Shown: positions 18,863 through 27,557, counted from the first letter of the stretch. The stretch is 64,000 nucleotides of DNA from JAQGMV01 sp035626595 (GCA_035626595.1 DASPNJ010000109.1:1-64000); one strand, 5' to 3'. Translations and numbers: made by a program. The notes: generated from the letters alone by a model not told the origin.

Positions 18863-18900
18863 CGCGATGCGTCCCGCGCAAAAAATCGCTTATCGCGGCA
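18849..18900 (+). repeat. Duplicated intergenic element, copy B
   Basis: Second copy of the element at 17926-17978. It begins within the last codons of the amidohydrolase gene, so that gene's C-terminus (HDAP) is partly encoded by the repeat. No poly-T tract follows, so it is not a terminator here. Confidence 0.75.
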
Positions 18901-18912
18901 TTGCCACGTCCG

Positions 18913-19878
18913 TTATCTGCGGGGCGCGCCTGAGGCTTTCACCACGCCGGCCCACTTCCTGATTTCCTCGCGCACGTGGCGCGCGAACTCGTCGGGATCT
19001 TTGCCCGACGCTTCGGCGCCGAGGCCGCCGAGGCGCTGCGTGACATCCGGGGCCTTCAGCGCGGTCGACAGCTCGGTATGGAGTCGTTTGACGATCGGCT
19101 CCGGCGTGCGCGCCGGCGCGAACATCCCGTACCACGAAGTCACCTCGTAATCGCGCACACCCGATTCCTGCACCGTGGGAACGTCCTTCAACACCGCCGA
19201 GCGGGTCGCGCTCGTCACCGCGAGCGGGCGCAGTTTGCCCGCCTCCACCATTTTCACGGCCGGCGGCAGTCCCATCGATGCGACGTGAATGTGTCCCGCG
19301 ACGACGTCGATCACCACCGGCCCGCCGCCTTTGTACGGGATGTGGACCATGTTGACCTTGCCGAGCACTTTGAGGAGCTCGATCGCGAGATGGTTGGGCG
19401 AGCCGGGCACGGCGCCGAAGTTGAGCGCGCCCGGGCGCGTCCTCGCGAGCTGAAGGAGCTCCTTCACCGATTTCACCGGCAGCGACGGGTGGACCGCGAT
19501 CACGCTCGGGAAGGTGGCGAACATCGTGATCGGCGCGAGGTCGCGCTCCATGTTGTAGGGCACGTCCTTGAACAGGCTCTGCCCGATCGCCTGCGGGATG
19601 CCGGCGGCCAGCAGCGTGTACCCATCGGGCGCGGATTTCGCGACGTAATCGGCGCCGATGTTGCCCCCGCCGCCCGCGCGGTTCTCGACCACGACGGGCC
19701 TGCCGATCTGCTCGCTCATCTTGGTGCTCAGCAGCCGCGTCAGGATGTCGGTCGCTCCGCCCGGTGAGAACGGCACGACCACGCGAATAGCCTTGGCAGG
19801 ATAGTCCTGGGCGAGCGCCGGGGCGGCGGCGAAAGCGCCGAGCGCGGCGCAGATAGCGGAGCAGACGAATCGGTCCAT
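18913..19878 (-). CDS. Bug/TctC-family periplasmic solute-binding protein (3 of 8)
   Basis: Periplasmic carboxylate receptor. The start at 19878 is preferred over the longer frame up to 19980: it has CGAGGAGG upstream and gives a proper signal peptide (MDRFVCSAICAALGAFAAAP, cleavage near ALAQ). The mature part carries IRVVVPFSPGGATD, VVENRAGGGGN, PDGYTLLAAG and HIPYKGGGPV. 321 residues, normal length. It is convergent with the amidohydrolase and divergent from the DUF805 gene. Confidence 0.92.
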   Translation of the reverse strand: MDRFVCSAICAALGAFAAAPALAQDYPAKAIRVVVPFSPGGATDILTRLLSTKMSEQIGRPVVVENRAGGGGNIGADYVAKSAPDGYTLLAAGIPQAIGQSLFKDVPYNMERDLAPITMFATFPSVIAVHPSLPVKSVKELLQLARTRPGALNFGAVPGSPNHLAIELLKVLGKVNMVHIPYKGGGPVVIDVVAGHIHVASMGLPPAVKMVEAGKLRPLAVTSATRSAVLKDVPTVQESGVRDYEVTSWYGMFAPARTPEPIVKRLHTELSTALKAPDVTQRLGGLGAEASGKDPDEFARHVREEIRKWAGVVKASGAPRR

Positions 19879-19979
19879 GGAAAGCCTCCTCGTTGGCGAC
19901 AGCTCGTTTTCAGCATGGTACGCATCCATGGCGCGCGCGTATACTGGCCGGCGCAGCTCAACGACAGGGGAGAACAACA

Positions 19980-20336
19980 ATGAATTGGTACCTGAAGGTG
20001 TTGAAGCAGTACGTGGACTTCAGCGGGCGCGCGCAGCGGATGGAATTCTGGATGTTCGCCCTGATCAATCTGATCATCGTGATCGTGCTCGGCGTCATCG
20101 ACTCGTTCATTACGGGCGGGCTGATCTACATGATTTACGTGCTGGCGGTGTTCCTCCCATACCTCGCCGTCGGCGTGCGCCGGCTGCACGACACCGGCCG
20201 CAGCGGGTGGTGGCTGCTGATCGGACTGGTGCCGTTCATCGGCATCATCGTACTGATCGTGTTCTGGGTGCAGGACAGCCAGCCCGAAACGAACGCCTGG
20301 GGCCCGAATCCCAAGGCTACGCTCGCCCCCGCCTGA
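19980..20336 (+). CDS. DUF805 family inner-membrane protein
   Basis: Small membrane protein of 118 residues with three or four hydrophobic helices; function unknown although the family is common in bacteria. Typical marks are the N-terminal YLKVLKQYVDFSGRAQRMEFW and the motif VGVRRLHDTGRSGWW before the last helices. The ATG at 19980 follows AGGGGAGAA. The longer upstream frame lacks a ribosome-binding site. Confidence 0.9.
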   Translation: MNWYLKVLKQYVDFSGRAQRMEFWMFALINLIIVIVLGVIDSFITGGLIYMIYVLAVFLPYLAVGVRRLHDTGRSGWWLLIGLVPFIGIIVLIVFWVQDSQPETNAWGPNPKATLAPA

Positions 20337-20372
20337 TCTCGCTGCGCGCGAGCCCAGCGCGCGATATCGGCC

Positions 20373-21416
20373 GTGCCGGCGCCGCCTCGCGCGACAGCAC
20401 GCAAGGGGCGCTGGCTGATCGAGCCATATTTGGGCTACGGCACGCCCTCGCGCATTCTGATCTCCGGGCGGGTGCTCGAAGACCGCGGGCTCATCGAGTC
20501 GTCGCGGCTCGATTCGAAGTGGCGCAATCTGCGCAATACGTTTCGCCGTTTCTCCACGCGTGAGATCCCGGACGCCTGCGTGCGTGCGTTTTTCTCCGGT
20601 ACCGAGGCCGCGGGCGTAACCGACGCCGAGGGCTACTTCTGGCTCACGCTCGATATGCCGACGCCGGCGCCCGGACGATCCTGGCAGCAGATCGAGCTCG
20701 AGCTCCATGACCGGGATGGCGGCGTGGTCTGCCGCGCGAGCGCCGAAGCGCTGATCCCGCCGCAGACCGCGCGCTTCGGCGTCATCAGCGATATCGACGA
20801 CACCGTCGTGACCACCAACGTGACCAGCACGCCTCGAATGCTCGCCACGGTCCTCTTCTCCAACGCGTACGTGCGCACGCCGTTCCACGGGATCGCCGCG
20901 TTGTACCGCGCGCTTCACGCCGGCGCGTCCGGTGGGGAAGGCAATCCGATCTTCTACGTGTCCAACGGACCCTGGAATTTCTTCGGCCTGCTCACTGAAT
21001 TTTTCAAGGTGCACGGCATCCCCGTCGGACCGCTGTTTCTGCGGGATTTCAGCCCGCGCATCCTCTTCGAGTCCGATGAAATGCACGCGCGCCAGAAGCG
21101 GCTCCACATCGACCAGATCCTCGAAACCTATCCGGCGTTGCCGTTCGTGCTGATCGGCGACAGCGGCGAACGCGACCCGGAAATCTACGCCGACGTCGTG
21201 AAGCGGCACCCTGGCCGGATCCGGGCGATCTACATCCGCTGCGTCGACCGGCGGCGGGAGCGCCTCGCCGGGCTCGCCGCGCTCGCGGAGGCCGTCAGCC
21301 GCACGAGCACGCAATTCGTGCTGGCGCCGGACAGCGCCTACGCGGCGGCGCACGCGGCCGGCGAGGGGCTGATCGCCCGAAGCGCGCTGCCGCGCATCGC
21401 CGCGAGAGCACGGTGA
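20373..21416 (+). CDS. DUF2183 (App1-like) phosphatase-domain protein
   Basis: HAD-type phosphatase of the family that includes yeast App1, a phosphatidate phosphatase. The 347 residues contain the catalytic motif DIDDT at 140-144, followed by a Thr/Asn-rich stretch, then YVSNGPWNFF and IGDSGERDPEIY, which fit HAD motifs II and III/IV. The first 130 residues resemble the beta-rich N-terminal part of the family. The start is a GTG at 20373 without a clear ribosome-binding site, 36 bp after the DUF805 gene. No signal peptide is seen. Confidence 0.85.
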   Translation: MPAPPRATARKGRWLIEPYLGYGTPSRILISGRVLEDRGLIESSRLDSKWRNLRNTFRRFSTREIPDACVRAFFSGTEAAGVTDAEGYFWLTLDMPTPAPGRSWQQIELELHDRDGGVVCRASAEALIPPQTARFGVISDIDDTVVTTNVTSTPRMLATVLFSNAYVRTPFHGIAALYRALHAGASGGEGNPIFYVSNGPWNFFGLLTEFFKVHGIPVGPLFLRDFSPRILFESDEMHARQKRLHIDQILETYPALPFVLIGDSGERDPEIYADVVKRHPGRIRAIYIRCVDRRRERLAGLAALAEAVSRTSTQFVLAPDSAYAAAHAAGEGLIARSALPRIAARAR

Positions 21417-21470
21417 CCGCGCTGTAAGGCACTGCAGGCCCGATTCGACGAACATGCGGGAGGAGGACAC

Positions 21471-21938
21471 ATGAAAAAGCTCGTGCTCGTCGCCACGCAC
21501 CTGGCCGCACTCGCGATCGGCTTCGCGGCCGGTGTCTACGTGCTGCCGATACTGACAGCGCCCGATGCGCCGTCCGCCGCCGACGTGAAGAGCGCTGCCG
21601 GGAGCGCCGATTACACCGGCGAATTCCGGCGCGACCTCGCGGGCAGCGACCTGCTGCACTGGGGCGAAGGCACAGTATCGGTCGGTCGTAAGGCGATATC
21701 GCTCAACGGACGCGTCGCGCCCGGCCCCGATTACAAGCTCTACCTCGCGCCGCGCTTCGTCGACACCAAGGAAGCATTCCTGAAGGTGAAGGCACAGTCG
21801 CTACGAGTGGGGGACGTCCGGACGTTCGAGAATTTCATCGTCCCGGTGCCCGAAGGCGTCGATATCTCCCGCTATGACACGGTGGTCGTGTGGTGCGAGG
21901 CGTTCTCGATGTTCATCAGCGCCGCGAAATACCGCTAG
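21471..21938 (+). CDS. DM13-domain exported protein
   Basis: 155-residue protein with an uncleaved or cleaved N-terminal hydrophobic segment (about 5-27) and a DM13 domain to the C-terminus, recognised by GEGTVSV, the YKLYLAP segment and the closing VVWCEAFSMFISAAKY. DM13 domains are thought to be redox or electron-transfer related because of the conserved Cys, but this is not proven. ATG at 21471 follows GGAGGA. It precedes the periplasmic binding protein gene by 67 bp. Confidence 0.88.
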   Translation: MKKLVLVATHLAALAIGFAAGVYVLPILTAPDAPSAADVKSAAGSADYTGEFRRDLAGSDLLHWGEGTVSVGRKAISLNGRVAPGPDYKLYLAPRFVDTKEAFLKVKAQSLRVGDVRTFENFIVPVPEGVDISRYDTVVVWCEAFSMFISAAKYR

Positions 21939-22005
21939 GTCACGTTTTCACCGGGGGCTCGCTCCGGTAATATGCGCCAGCGGCTCTATCGGGGGGAGTC
22001 CGGCG

Positions 22006-23139
22006 GTGGAAAAACATAATAGACACGCGTTCGCAACAGCGGCCGTAAAGGCCGCGTCGGCGGCCGTTCTTCTCCTCCTCGCTTGCGCCGCGCTCGCCCA
22101 GTCGGTCGCCTTCATCAATCCCGGCAAGTCCGACGAGATCTACTGGGCCACCGCCACCCAGGCGATGCAGACCGTGGCCGAGAGCCTCGGCATGCAGTTC
22201 GAAGTACAGTACGCCCAGCGCGAGCACCTGAAGACGCTCGAGATCGCACGCGAGATGATGGCGCGGCCCGTCGCACAGCGCCCGCAATACGTCGTGATCA
22301 CCAACGATTACGCGGTCGCCGGCGAGCTCCTGCGGATCATCGACGGCGCGGGCGTGAAGACCTTCCTCGCCTACAGCTCGATCCCCTCGGACCAGCGCGG
22401 TGACATCGGCGCACCGCGCACCAAATTCAAGGGCTGGCTCGGCTCGCTCGAGCCGCGCGCCGAAGACGCCGGCTACATGACGGCGAAAGCGCTGATCGAG
22501 CGCGGCAAGCAGCAGAAAGCCTACGCGCCGGACGGCAAGCTCCACATGGTCGCGATCGCCGGCGACCGCTCGACGCCGTCATCGATCAACCGCAATCTCG
22601 GGATGCGCCGCGCGGTGAAGGAAGACCCGAGCGTCGTCCTCGAGCAGGAGATCTACGCCGCATGGGCCCGCGAGAAAGCCGCGGAACAGAGCGAGTGGCT
22701 GTTCCAGCGCTATCCGCACGCGCGGCTGGTATGGGCCGGCAACGACCTGATGGCGTTCGGCGCCATGCAATCGTGGGAGAAGCGCGGCGGGAAGCCCGGG
22801 GTGGATGCCTGGTTCAGCGGCATCAACACCTCGCGTGAGGCGATGGACGCGATCAAGAGCGGACGCCTGACCGCGCTCTCGGGCGGCCACTTCATCTGCG
22901 GCGCGTGGTCGCTCGTCATGATCTACGATCATCACCACGGCCGCGATTTCCGCGACGAAGGTCTCGAGCTCCATCTCCCGATGTTCACGCATTTCGATCC
23001 GCAGCTCGCGGACCGCTACATGGAGCGTTTCGGGCGCGGCTTCAGCGGCGTCGATTTCCGGCGTTTCAGCAAGGTGCTCAACCCGAAGCTGAAGCGCTAC
23101 AACTTTTCGTTCGCGCAGTTCCTCGAGCCCAGAAGGTAG
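22006..23139 (+). CDS. Sugar-type ABC periplasmic substrate-binding protein, paired with a GGDEF protein
   Basis: Periplasmic binding protein-like I family. GTG at 22006 is chosen: GGGGGGAG lies upstream and it gives a signal peptide of about 32 residues ending ALAQ; the longer frame starts inside the DM13 gene. The mature protein begins SVAFINPGKSDEIYW and has the fold's HMVAIAGDRSTPSSINR and LVWAGNDLMAFGAMQ segments. 377 residues. No ABC permease or ATPase is near. The next gene, 11 bp on, is a membrane diguanylate cyclase, so this protein is likely its ligand sensor. Confidence 0.85.
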   Translation: MEKHNRHAFATAAVKAASAAVLLLLACAALAQSVAFINPGKSDEIYWATATQAMQTVAESLGMQFEVQYAQREHLKTLEIAREMMARPVAQRPQYVVITNDYAVAGELLRIIDGAGVKTFLAYSSIPSDQRGDIGAPRTKFKGWLGSLEPRAEDAGYMTAKALIERGKQQKAYAPDGKLHMVAIAGDRSTPSSINRNLGMRRAVKEDPSVVLEQEIYAAWAREKAAEQSEWLFQRYPHARLVWAGNDLMAFGAMQSWEKRGGKPGVDAWFSGINTSREAMDAIKSGRLTALSGGHFICGAWSLVMIYDHHHGRDFRDEGLELHLPMFTHFDPQLADRYMERFGRGFSGVDFRRFSKVLNPKLKRYNFSFAQFLEPRR

Positions 23140-23150
23140 AGACCGGACAC

Positions 23151-24542
23151 GTGGGCGATCCTCAGAGCCGCGCCGCCTTCCGATCGCTCTCGAGCACGCT
23201 GATCCGCTCCATCGTGACGGCCGGCGCCGTGTGCGCGCTCGTGGTCGCCGGGCTGCAGCTCCTGCTCACCTACCACACCCATCGCGCGAGCTTCCAGACC
23301 GAGATCGAATCGATCGCCGAGCTCAACGTGCCGCTGCTCTCGGTCAATCTCTGGGACATCGAGCCGCAGGCGATCCGGCAGCAGTTGAAACGCATCGCCG
23401 ATCGCCCGCAGATCGCGTTCGCGCGCCTCGAAGCCGTCACCGGCCAGGAATTCCAGAGCGGAAACGTGGCGCGCCACGCCGGCAGCGGCAGCATCGCGCT
23501 GGACGTTCCGTACCCGAGCGGCAAGGAAGGCCGGCTCGGCACACTCACGATCGTGCCGGACTGGAGCCACCTGTACAGCGAGCTCGCATACGGCGTGCTC
23601 GTCGTGCTCGCCGCGAGCGCGCTGCTCACCGCGATGATCTGCTACGTCGTCGCCGTGATCCTCAAGCGCCAGCTTCAGCTTCCGATGCAGCACATCGCGA
23701 GCTTCGCCGGCTCGCTCACCCCCGCCGAGCTCACGCGCCCCCTCGAGCTCGACCGTCCGCGCCGCCGCTGGCGCGACGAGATCGACGAGGTCGCCGACGG
23801 CTTCCGCGTGTTGCAGGAGGACATTCGCCGCCACGTCCAGCAGCTCGATCAGCAGGTCGCGCAGCGCACCGCGGAGCTCAAGACCGCCAACGAGCGGCTG
23901 GAAGCGATGGCGCAGCACGATCCGCTGACCGGACTCGCGAACCGTCGCCGCTTCGATCGCGAGAAGCTGCGCGCTTGGGAAGACATGCTGGGCAAACGCC
24001 AGCCGCTCAGCGTGCTCATGCTCGATATCGACTACTTCAAGCACTACAACGACACCTACGGCCATGGCGCCGGCGACGAATGCCTCGTCGAAGTCGCCCG
24101 CGTGATCGGCGACGTGTTCCAGGCCCCGGGGGAGCTGCCCGTGCGCATGGGCGGCGAGGAATTCGCCGTGCTGCTGGAAAACGTACCGCATGAAGGGGCG
24201 CTCGAACGCGGCGAATGGCTGCGCCGGCGCATGTACGAGCGCAATCTCCCGCACGCGAAGTCCTCGCACGGACGCGTGACCATCAGCGTCGGCGTGTCCA
24301 GCGTGGACGTGCAGGCGCTGCCCGGCTCCATCTCGCGCCTCGCGGCTGCGGCGGGCATCGCCGAGCTCCTCGGACGCGCCGACCAGGCGCTGTACGAGGC
24401 GAAAGCCGCAGGTCGCAATACCGTGGTCAGCGTTTCGATATCGAGCGCCGAATACGTAGCGCCCGGCGAACGCGCGCGGCCGCCGCAGCCCGAGCGCAGC
24501 GCGTCGGCGATACACGCTTCCGCACCCCTGGAGGAGTCATGA
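23151..24542 (+). CDS. Membrane-bound diguanylate cyclase (GGDEF)
   Basis: Makes the second messenger c-di-GMP. 463 residues from the GTG at 23151: TM helix 1 about 18-40, a periplasmic domain of about 100 residues, TM helix 2 about 144-172, a HAMP-like and coiled-coil linker, then the GGDEF domain with the active-site motif GGEEF at 334-338. The inhibitory I-site (RxxD) position reads APGE, so product inhibition is probably lost. It lies directly behind a periplasmic binding protein and its stop overlaps the next Bug gene (ATGA). The most likely role is to convert binding of a periplasmic ligand into c-di-GMP. Confidence 0.92.
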   Translation: MGDPQSRAAFRSLSSTLIRSIVTAGAVCALVVAGLQLLLTYHTHRASFQTEIESIAELNVPLLSVNLWDIEPQAIRQQLKRIADRPQIAFARLEAVTGQEFQSGNVARHAGSGSIALDVPYPSGKEGRLGTLTIVPDWSHLYSELAYGVLVVLAASALLTAMICYVVAVILKRQLQLPMQHIASFAGSLTPAELTRPLELDRPRRRWRDEIDEVADGFRVLQEDIRRHVQQLDQQVAQRTAELKTANERLEAMAQHDPLTGLANRRRFDREKLRAWEDMLGKRQPLSVLMLDIDYFKHYNDTYGHGAGDECLVEVARVIGDVFQAPGELPVRMGGEEFAVLLENVPHEGALERGEWLRRRMYERNLPHAKSSHGRVTISVGVSSVDVQALPGSISRLAAAAGIAELLGRADQALYEAKAAGRNTVVSVSISSAEYVAPGERARPPQPERSASAIHASAPLEES

Positions 24543-25510
24543 ACGCTGCACGAGTACTGCTATCGGCATGTCTCCTGAGCCTGTCCGCCACGGCCATCGC
24601 CGCCGCCGCGCAAGCCTATCCGTCGCGCCCGATTCGCGCGATCGTGCCATTCCCGCCGGGCGGGCCGACCGATGTGATCGCGCGTCTCGTCGGACAGAAG
24701 CTCTCCGAATCGTTCGGCCAGCAGGTCGTCGTCGACAATCGCAGCGGCGCCGGCGGCAACATCGGCATGGGCATCGCGGCGCAGGCGGCCCCCGACGGTC
24801 ACACGCTCATCTTCGTGAGCTCGAGCTTCGTGGCGAATCCCAGCTTGTACCGAAACGCGCCGTACGATCCTTTCAAGAGCTTCGCCCCGGTCTCGAACGT
24901 GGCGGCGTCGCCGCACGCCTTTTTCGCGCATCCAAGCCAGCCCGTGAAGACGATGGCCGATCTCGTGGCGCAGGTGCGAGCGGCGTCCGGCAAATACAGC
25001 ATGGCGACGCCGGGCATGGGTACGACGCCCGATCTCTCGGCGCACCTGCTCAAGCTCGACGCGAAGCTCCAGCTCGTGCTGGTGCCGTATGCCGGCGGCG
25101 GTCCATCGCTCGCAGCGGTGCTCGGCAATCAGGTGCCGTTCGGCTGTCAGGCGATACCGCCGGTCACAGCGCATCTCAAGGCGGGCCGACTGCGCGGACT
25201 GGCGCTCACCAGCGCGCGACGCTCGGCGGTGTTACCCGACGTGCCGACGATGGCGGAAGCGGGCTTCAAGGGCCACGAAGCCGAGACGATGACCGCGCTG
25301 CTCGTGCCCGCCGGCACGCCGCCTGCGATTGTGAACAAGCTTCATGCCGAGGTCGCACGCATCATGAAGCTGCCCGACGTGCGCGACCGCGTGATCGAGC
25401 TCGGCTACAACATTCACGCAAGCACCCCGCAAGCTTTCGCCGCGCAGATCCGGGCCGAAGTGGAGAAGTGGGGCAAGGTCGTCCGGGCCGCGAACATCCA
25501 GGTGAACTAG
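24539..25510 (+). CDS. Bug/TctC-family periplasmic solute-binding protein (4 of 8)
   Basis: 323-residue periplasmic carboxylate receptor. The ATG at 24539 overlaps the TGA of the GGDEF gene and has GGAGGAG upstream, so it is translationally coupled to it. Signal peptide about 1-25, then IRAIVPFPPGGPTDV, VVDNRSGAGGN, PDGHTLIFVS and LVPYAGGGPSL (here A replaces the usual K of the PYKG motif). Coupling to a c-di-GMP enzyme is unusual for this family and suggests a sensory rather than purely transport function. Confidence 0.93.
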   Translation: MNAARVLLSACLLSLSATAIAAAAQAYPSRPIRAIVPFPPGGPTDVIARLVGQKLSESFGQQVVVDNRSGAGGNIGMGIAAQAAPDGHTLIFVSSSFVANPSLYRNAPYDPFKSFAPVSNVAASPHAFFAHPSQPVKTMADLVAQVRAASGKYSMATPGMGTTPDLSAHLLKLDAKLQLVLVPYAGGGPSLAAVLGNQVPFGCQAIPPVTAHLKAGRLRGLALTSARRSAVLPDVPTMAEAGFKGHEAETMTALLVPAGTPPAIVNKLHAEVARIMKLPDVRDRVIELGYNIHASTPQAFAAQIRAEVEKWGKVVRAANIQVN

Positions 25511-25540
25511 CATTTGCGCGCCTAGCAAACGATCGTCGGC

Positions 25541-26101
25541 ATGCTGATATGGATCGCCGCGGCAGTCCTCGCCGCTCTAGCCCTGTATCTCTGGCGCAAG
25601 AACGCGCTCATCGCCGCCAAGGCACCGCAGGCCGGCGAGACCGCACCCGCGTTCTCGCTGCCGGACCAGAATGGAAACCTCCGCTCGCTCGAGCAATTCC
25701 GCGGTAAGTGGCTTGTGCTCTATTTCTATCCGCGTGACGACACCCCCGGCTGCACCGAGCAGGCGATGCGGTTTCGCAATACGATGCGGGAGCTCGAGGC
25801 GCTCGACGCCACCGTCTGCGGCGTGAGCGTGGACGACAGCGCGAGCCACGCCGCGTTCGCGCGCAAATACAATCTGCCGTTCGCGCTCCTGGCGGATCGC
25901 GGCGGCGATGTCGCCGCGCAGTACGGCTCGCTGCGGCACTTCGGTGTCATCAGGATCGCGAAGCGCAATACGTTTCTCGTCGATCCGGACGGCTGTGTCG
26001 CGAAAGTCTATTTCGGCGTCAGCGCCGCCCGCAACGCGGATGAGGTCAAGGACGATCTGAAGAGGAGGCAATCGCATGGACCTGCAACTGAAGGGACGTA
26101 G
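25541..26101 (+). CDS. Membrane-anchored peroxiredoxin (BCP/AhpC-TSA type)
   Basis: Thiol peroxidase of 186 residues. An N-terminal hydrophobic helix (about 2-17) should anchor it to the membrane, facing the periplasm. The peroxidatic Cys is in DDTPGCTEQA. In classic BCP a resolving Cys follows five residues later; here that position is Met, so it is either a 1-Cys enzyme or uses the distant Cys in VCGVSVDD. The 3' end overlaps the SDR gene by 26 bp. Confidence 0.88.
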   Translation: MLIWIAAAVLAALALYLWRKNALIAAKAPQAGETAPAFSLPDQNGNLRSLEQFRGKWLVLYFYPRDDTPGCTEQAMRFRNTMRELEALDATVCGVSVDDSASHAAFARKYNLPFALLADRGGDVAAQYGSLRHFGVIRIAKRNTFLVDPDGCVAKVYFGVSAARNADEVKDDLKRRQSHGPATEGT

Positions 26102-26849
26102 CGCACTCATCACCGGCGGCTCGCGCGGCATCGGCTTCGGCGTGGCGCAGGGGCTCGCCGCCGAAGGCTGCAATCTTCATCTCGCCTCGCGCAGCGCCGA
26201 GGACCTGGAAGCGGCGCGGAAGAAAATCGCGGCGACGGCGGATGTGCAGATCACACTGCACGGGCTCGACCTGTCGGTTCCGGAGAACACGGCGAAGCTC
26301 GGCCGCGACTGCGGCGACGTGGACATTCTCATCAACAATGCCGGAGCGATCCCGCAGGGCACGATCACCGATTTCGACGACCAGTCGTGGCGCTCGGGGT
26401 GGGAGCTGAAGCTCATGGGCTACATCAATCTCACGCGCGAGATCTATCGGCGGATGGCCGAGCGCAAGCGCGGCGTGATCATCAACGTGATCGGCGGCGC
26501 AGGCGAGCGGCCGAGCGCCGGCTACATCGCCGGCAGCGTCGCGAATTCGGGGCTCATGACGCTGTCGCGGGCGCTCGGCGCCGACAGCCCGAAAAACGGC
26601 GTGCGCGTGCTCGGCGTGAATCCGAGCGCGACCGCGACCGACCGCGGCGTGGAACGCTGGCGCAACCAGGCGAAGAAGGAGCTCGGCGATCCCGAGCGCT
26701 GGAAGGAGCTCACCAAGGGCTTTCCATTCGGCCGGCCCGCATCGGTGGAAGAAGTCGCGAACGTCGTCGTCTTTCTCGCTTCCGAGCGCGCGTCCTACGT
26801 GAGCGGCACGGTCGTCAGCGTGGACGGCGGCGCGGCGTGGCGCAAGTGA
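26076..26849 (+). CDS. Short-chain dehydrogenase/reductase without the catalytic lysine
   Basis: 257-residue SDR with the NAD(P) motif GGSRGIGFG near 14-22, NNAGA near 88-92 and the C-terminal SGTVVSVDGGAAW. The usual YxxxK reads Tyr150-Ile-Ala-Gly-Ser154, so the catalytic Lys is Ser. A subset of proteobacterial SDRs has a similar YxxGS sequence, so this is likely a real subfamily rather than an error. The ATG at 26076 lies inside the peroxiredoxin gene with AGGAGG upstream. Confidence 0.9.
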   Translation: MDLQLKGRSALITGGSRGIGFGVAQGLAAEGCNLHLASRSAEDLEAARKKIAATADVQITLHGLDLSVPENTAKLGRDCGDVDILINNAGAIPQGTITDFDDQSWRSGWELKLMGYINLTREIYRRMAERKRGVIINVIGGAGERPSAGYIAGSVANSGLMTLSRALGADSPKNGVRVLGVNPSATATDRGVERWRNQAKKELGDPERWKELTKGFPFGRPASVEEVANVVVFLASERASYVSGTVVSVDGGAAWRK

Positions 26850-26897
26850 GCGGCGCGTTCGTGCCGCGACAGGCTCGGCACGAACGGTTTAGTAGCC

Positions 26898-26934
26898 GTT
26901 CGTCCTGAGCGCAGCGCGAGCGGAGTCGAAGGAC
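26898..26934. repeat. TTCGTCCTGAG...TCGAAGGA repeat, copy 1
   Basis: GTTCGTCCTGAGC-(variable)-GAGTCGAAGGACC is a member of a small dispersed repeat found in many proteobacterial genomes; the second, more symmetric copy is at 30561-30589. The AAGGA at its right end sits four to five bases before the ATG at 26936 and can act as that gene's ribosome-binding site. Confidence 0.75.
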
Positions 26935-26935
26935 C

Positions 26936-27556
26936 ATGGCGATCTCCACGCCGAGTGACATCCTTGAGTACTGGTTCATCGATTCTGCGCGCGATGCGCT
27001 AAAGGCAAAGGAACGCCTCGACTTCTGGTTTCGCGCGACACCGGAGCACGACCGCGAGATCGCGCAGCGCTTCAGCGCGACGCTGGAAGCGGCAGCCGAC
27101 GGCTCGTTATCCCACTGGGAAACCGAGCCGCACGCGGCGCTCGCGCTGGTGATCGTGCTGGACCAGTTCCCGCGGAACATCCATCGCGCGACACCTGCGG
27201 CGTTCGCTTACGACGCGGAGGCCCTGAGCGTCGCGCGGCACGGTGTGGGCGCCGGTTACCTGCGGGGGCTCACCACGATCGAACAGGGCTTTTTCGTAAT
27301 GCCCTATCAGCACTGCGAGGACCTCACCTGCCAGCGCGAAAGCGTGGCGCTCTCCGAGCGCATCACGAACGACGCCGCGCCGGAGTGGCGCTTACTCGCC
27401 GAAGGCATGCTGCACTATGCGCGGCTTCACCTCGAGCTCATCGAGCGCTTCGGCCGCTTCCCGCATCGCAATGCGATCCTCGGCCGTACGTCGACACCGG
27501 CCGAGATCGAGTTCCTGCGCACGAACAGCGAGTCGTTCGGACAGTCCGCGCGGTAG
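26936..27556 (+). CDS. DUF924 family protein
   Basis: 206-residue cytoplasmic protein of a conserved alpha-helical (TPR-like) family with unknown role. Family marks are ILEYWF near the start, DRWFR-like LDFWFRAT, the core ALALVIVLDQFPRNIHRATPA and FGRFPHRNAILGR near the end. The ribosome-binding site AAGGA comes from the repeat just upstream. Convergent with the MFS gene. Confidence 0.92.
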   Translation: MAISTPSDILEYWFIDSARDALKAKERLDFWFRATPEHDREIAQRFSATLEAAADGSLSHWETEPHAALALVIVLDQFPRNIHRATPAAFAYDAEALSVARHGVGAGYLRGLTTIEQGFFVMPYQHCEDLTCQRESVALSERITNDAAPEWRLLAEGMLHYARLHLELIERFGRFPHRNAILGRTSTPAEIEFLRTNSESFGQSAR

Positions 27557-27557
27557 C

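Noticed and set aside
22006..25510. The binding-protein genes as parts of an ABC or TTT transport operon.
   Set aside because: No permease or ATPase gene is in this unit; the only intervening gene is a diguanylate cyclase.
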